Assembly (NCBI RefSeq): GCF_016907475.1
Contig: NZ_JAFBCA010000001.1
Location: 186,001 to 250,000, forward strand
From: Nocardioides cavernae
GTDB lineage: Bacteria; Actinomycetota; Actinomycetes; Propionibacteriales; Nocardioidaceae
Reading direction: 5' to 3'
Length of the DNA stretch: 64,000 nt
Part shown: piece by piece, positions 61,362 to 64,000 of the stretch
Position numbering within the stretch: position 1 is the first letter of the stretch
How the letters are laid out: each line of letters begins with the position of its first letter
The notes under the pieces: generated by a model
Database searches by the model: none
The model's input: only the letters and a program-made list of their open reading frames with translations
Told to the model about the DNA's origin: nothing
Position numbers and translations under genes: made by a program

Positions 61362-63746
61362 ATGTCCTCACGCTCGTCCTCGCCCTCAGGGCGCCCCCCG
61401 GGCCGTCCGGCCGGTCGCGTGGCGTCCCACCTGGCGGTCATGGCTGCCGTCGCGGTCGTCATGGGCGTCCTCGTCGCCTGCCTCGCCATCCCGTTCGCGG
61501 GCCTGGTCGGCGTGGCAGCCAAGGACGTCAGCAAGGGCATGGTCAACCTCCCCGAGTCGCTCGAGGCGAAGGACCTGTCGCAGAAGACGCGCATCTACGA
61601 CGTCAACGGCAACCTGATCGCCTCGCTCTACGACCAGAACCGCATCAACGTGCCGCTCGGCTCGATCTCGCGGCCCATGGTCAAGGCGATCGTCGCGATC
61701 GAGGACTACCGCTTCTACGACCACGGCGCCCTCGACCTCAAGGGCACGGTCCGCGCCTTCGTCACCAACCAGGCCAACGGCGGTTCGGTACAGGGCGGCT
61801 CGTCGATCACCCAGCAGATGGTCAAGCAGACGCTGCTCTACCAGGCGGAGACCGACGAGGAGCGCAAGGCCGCGACCGAGGAGACCTACGCGCGCAAGAT
61901 CCGCGAGCTCCGCTACGCGATCGCCTTCGAGAAGAACCACAGCAAGGACTGGATCCTCGAGCGCTACCTCAACATCGCCTACTTCGGCGACGGCGCCTTC
62001 GGCGTCCAGTCGGCCGCGCGCCACTTCTTCTCCAAGAACGCCAAGGACCTCAACCTTCTCGAGTCGGCGACGCTGGCCGGCCTCGTGAAGAACCCCGTCG
62101 GCTACGACCCCGTCGACAACCCTGAGCGTGCCGAGGGCCGCCGCAACGTCGTCCTCGACCGGATGGCCCAGCTCGGCATCCTGACCGAGAAGAAGGCCGA
62201 GCGGCTCAAGGGCAAGCCCCTGGCGAAGACGCTCGACATCGAGACCTCGCCCAACGGCTGCCAGCAGTCGCGAGCGCCGTTCTTCTGTGACTACGTCGTC
62301 AACTGGCTGCTCAAGGACCCGGTGCTAGGCGACACGCCCAAGGAGCGTCGCCGCACGCTGAACAACGGCGGCCTGACGATCAACACCACGATCGACCTCG
62401 ACATGCAGAAGGCCGCCGACGACTCGGTCGCCTCCCACGTCTACCAGACCGACCAGGCCATCGGCGGCCTGGCGATGATCGAGCCCGGCAGCGGTGACGT
62501 CCGCGCGCTCGCCCAGTCCCGCCCGATGGGCAAGGACAAGAAGGGCGGCGAGACCTACCTCAACTACACCGTCCCCAAGAAGTACGGCGACGCCAACGGC
62601 TTCCAGGCCGGGTCGACGTTCAAGCTCTTCGTCCTCGCCGCTGCCATCAACCAGGGCATCCCGCTGAGCACCAGCATCAACTCGCCGCAGACGATGCACT
62701 TCGACGACTGGGACTTCGAGACCTGCGACGGGCCCTACGCCGGCGACCAGAAGGGCTGGGACCCGCAGAACTCCACCGGTGCCGGCACGTTCGACCTCTA
62801 CAGCGGCACCCAGCACTCGGTGAACACCTTCTTCGCCCAGCTCGAGGTCCAGACGGGTATGTGCGAGCCGCTCGAGCTGGCCAAGGAGATGGGCGTAAAG
62901 GTGCCCCAGGCCCAGCAGGTGCCGTCGTGGATCCTCGGCGTCTCCGACGCCGACCCGCTGACCATGGCGCAGGCCTACGCCACCTTCGCCGCCCGCGGCC
63001 TGCACTGCGACCCCCGTCCCGTCACCCAGGTGCTCGACTCGTCCGGCACGTCGCTCAAGGACTTCGCCAGCGAATGTGAGCAGGTCATGCCCGGCGCCAC
63101 CGCCGACGCCGTCAACGACATCCTGCGCGGCGTCATGGAGCCCGGCGGGTTCGGGCAGAACATCGCCATCGACAAGCCGTCCGCGGGCAAGACCGGCACC
63201 AACAACAGCAACATGGCCGTGTGGTTCGTCGGCTACACCCCGACGCTCGCGACGGCAGCCATGGTCGCCGGCGCCAACGAGTTCGGCGAGTGGATGACCC
63301 TCAACGGCCAGGTCGTCGGCGGCAGCACGATCTACGAGGCGTTCGGCTCGACCGTCGCCGGCCCGATCTGGGGCGAGGCGATGGCCGCGGCGTCGGCCAA
63401 GCTGCCCTACGAGGACTTCCAGACGCCGCCCGGTGACGAGATCGCCGGCGTGCTCAGCACGGTGCCCGACGTGGCCGGCCAGAGCGTCGAGGCCGCGACC
63501 GCGGCGCTGCAGGCCGCTGGGTTCACCGTCGCCGACGGCGGCCAGGTCAACTCCGAGACCGGCGCCGGTCTCGTCGCCTACACCTCACCCGAGGGCGGTG
63601 GCCAGCTCAGCAGCGGCGACACGGTGACGCTCTACACCTCGACCGGCTACGTGCCCCCGCCGCCCTCTGCGGGCAACAACGGAGGCGGCAACGGCAACGG
63701 CAACGGGGGCGGCCGGGGTCGCGGCAACGGCGGCGGCCGGCGCTGA
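61362..63746 (+). CDS. ponA2: Class A penicillin-binding protein with PASTA domain (PonA2-like)
   Basis: 794 residues. ATG 61362 is 7 nt after TACTCT (leaderless type); GTG 61356 is less likely. One membrane anchor (about 27-55). GT51 transglycosylase: catalytic Glu114 (AIEDYRFYDHG) and GGSSITQQMVKQ. Transpeptidase: Ser418 (AGSTFK), SVN, and Lys610 (KTGT). One PASTA domain at about 700-770 (VPDVAGQSVEAATAALQAAG), then a proline and Gly/Asn/Arg-rich low-complexity tail. It polymerises and cross-links peptidoglycan; PASTA binds muropeptides or lipid II. It matches Rv3682. Confidence 0.95.
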   Translation: MSSRSSSPSGRPPGRPAGRVASHLAVMAAVAVVMGVLVACLAIPFAGLVGVAAKDVSKGMVNLPESLEAKDLSQKTRIYDVNGNLIASLYDQNRINVPLGSISRPMVKAIVAIEDYRFYDHGALDLKGTVRAFVTNQANGGSVQGGSSITQQMVKQTLLYQAETDEERKAATEETYARKIRELRYAIAFEKNHSKDWILERYLNIAYFGDGAFGVQSAARHFFSKNAKDLNLLESATLAGLVKNPVGYDPVDNPERAEGRRNVVLDRMAQLGILTEKKAERLKGKPLAKTLDIETSPNGCQQSRAPFFCDYVVNWLLKDPVLGDTPKERRRTLNNGGLTINTTIDLDMQKAADDSVASHVYQTDQAIGGLAMIEPGSGDVRALAQSRPMGKDKKGGETYLNYTVPKKYGDANGFQAGSTFKLFVLAAAINQGIPLSTSINSPQTMHFDDWDFETCDGPYAGDQKGWDPQNSTGAGTFDLYSGTQHSVNTFFAQLEVQTGMCEPLELAKEMGVKVPQAQQVPSWILGVSDADPLTMAQAYATFAARGLHCDPRPVTQVLDSSGTSLKDFASECEQVMPGATADAVNDILRGVMEPGGFGQNIAIDKPSAGKTGTNNSNMAVWFVGYTPTLATAAMVAGANEFGEWMTLNGQVVGGSTIYEAFGSTVAGPIWGEAMAAASAKLPYEDFQTPPGDEIAGVLSTVPDVAGQSVEAATAALQAAGFTVADGGQVNSETGAGLVAYTSPEGGGQLSSGDTVTLYTSTGYVPPPPSAGNNGGGNGNGNGGGRGRGNGGGRR

Positions 63747-63819
63747 CCGGGCACTTCCTCGCGCACCACACCGCCGACCGGGCACTTCCTCGCGCAATAG
63801 CGCGAGGAGCTGCCCGGTC
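63745..63819. terminator. Direct repeat plus hairpin after the PBP gene
   Basis: A 21-bp unit occurs at 63745-63765 (overlapping the TGA stop) and again at 63776-63796. The second copy forms a stem with 63800-63819: 18 of 20 pairs and a 4-nt loop AATA. Both copies are complementary to the right arm, so the first can compete for pairing. It lies between convergent genes, 9 nt from the GatB/YqeY stop, and likely ends both transcripts. Confidence 0.75.
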
Positions 63820-63827
63820 AGTGCGTC

Positions 63828-64000
63828 CTAGCCCAGCTGCTTGCGCACCTCGGCCGCCACGGCACCTCCGTCGGCGCGACCCTTGACCTGGGGCGTCACG
63901 ACGCCCATCACTTTGCCCATCGCGCGCATCCCCTCGCCGGCCGCGCCGGTCTGGTCGATCGCGGCGGCGACCAGGTCGGCGATCTCGGCGTCGCTGAGCT
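63828..64000 (-). CDS. GatB/YqeY domain protein, C-terminal part
   Basis: The reverse-strand frame is open from the right edge to the TAG at 63828-63830, 57 codons, so the gene starts beyond the window. The visible end reads GAAGEGMRAMGKVMGVVTPQ and then VKGRADGGAVAAEVRKQLG, the typical C-terminus of YqeY-family proteins, which share the tail domain of the GatB amidotransferase subunit and may bind tRNA. A related gene (Rv3688c) also lies near ponA2 in mycobacteria. Confidence 0.88.
   Translation of the reverse strand, partial: LSDAEIADLVAAAIDQTGAAGEGMRAMGKVMGVVTPQVKGRADGGAVAAEVRKQLG

Overview
The window looks like chromosomal DNA from a high-GC actinobacterium, most likely Nocardioides or a near relative. 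The reasons are the strong G/C bias at third codon positions, frequent GTG starts and ATGA gene overlaps, a WhiB protein, a paired ArsA/Get3-like ATPase, a SigE-family sigma factor, and gene order matching the block I recall around Mycobacterium tuberculosis Rv3667-Rv3683. I see no tRNA, rRNA, transposase, integrase, CRISPR array or plasmid gene. Genes are densely packed and no stretch longer than 300 bases lacks one. All family calls were made by reading motifs; no database search was run.

Left part (1-16 kb). A flavoprotein and a cyclic-nucleotide-domain histidine kinase overlap at the left edge. Two MEDS-domain proteins follow, one with an anti-sigma-type ATPase and one with a STAS domain. 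Next is a SoxR locus: soxR diverges from an SDR oxidoreductase-queA pair across a SoxR-type promoter. Small enzymes follow (SRPBCC, GNAT, VOC). A nitrate-assimilation operon (narK-nasA-FAD/BFD reductase) is back to back with a third MEDS-ATPase protein. At 14.3 kb an acetate operon begins: DUF485 protein, ActP-type symporter and acs, with a CRP-like site upstream.

Central conserved block (16-29.5 kb). acs, nhaA, a holin-like membrane protein, marP, a CoA-type NUDIX hydrolase, a TlpA-like thioredoxin, nth, crp, a SigE sigma factor with a membrane propeller protein, an MBL-fold hydrolase, a second NUDIX hydrolase, RidA and a DUF4177 mini-protein.

Apparent insert (29.6-58.6 kb). This holds two NarL-type two-component systems, one leading into a MacB/FtsX-type ABC exporter. 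It also holds a flavin monooxygenase diverging from an MFS exporter, and a SUKH-fold protein. A sulfur-scavenging cluster follows (two FMN monooxygenases, a complete SsuABC-type importer, an aldo/keto reductase). Then come a DivIVA-like coiled coil, a two-subunit 3-oxoacid CoA-transferase and a 2318-residue secreted ThuA/sugar-dehydrogenase/Ig-repeat protein.

Right part (58.7-64 kb). The conserved block resumes with the ArsA/Get3-like pair, whiB4-like whiB, a PASTA-containing class A penicillin-binding protein and the end of a GatB/YqeY gene.

Regulation visible in the DNA: three MerR-type promoters with 19-bp spacers, two of them sharing nearly the same operator; many leaderless-type -10 boxes (TAnnnT or close variants, 6-7 nt before the start codon); CRP-like sites before the acetate operon and the giant secreted protein; duplicated inverted repeats before the second two-component system; and several strong hairpins between convergent genes.
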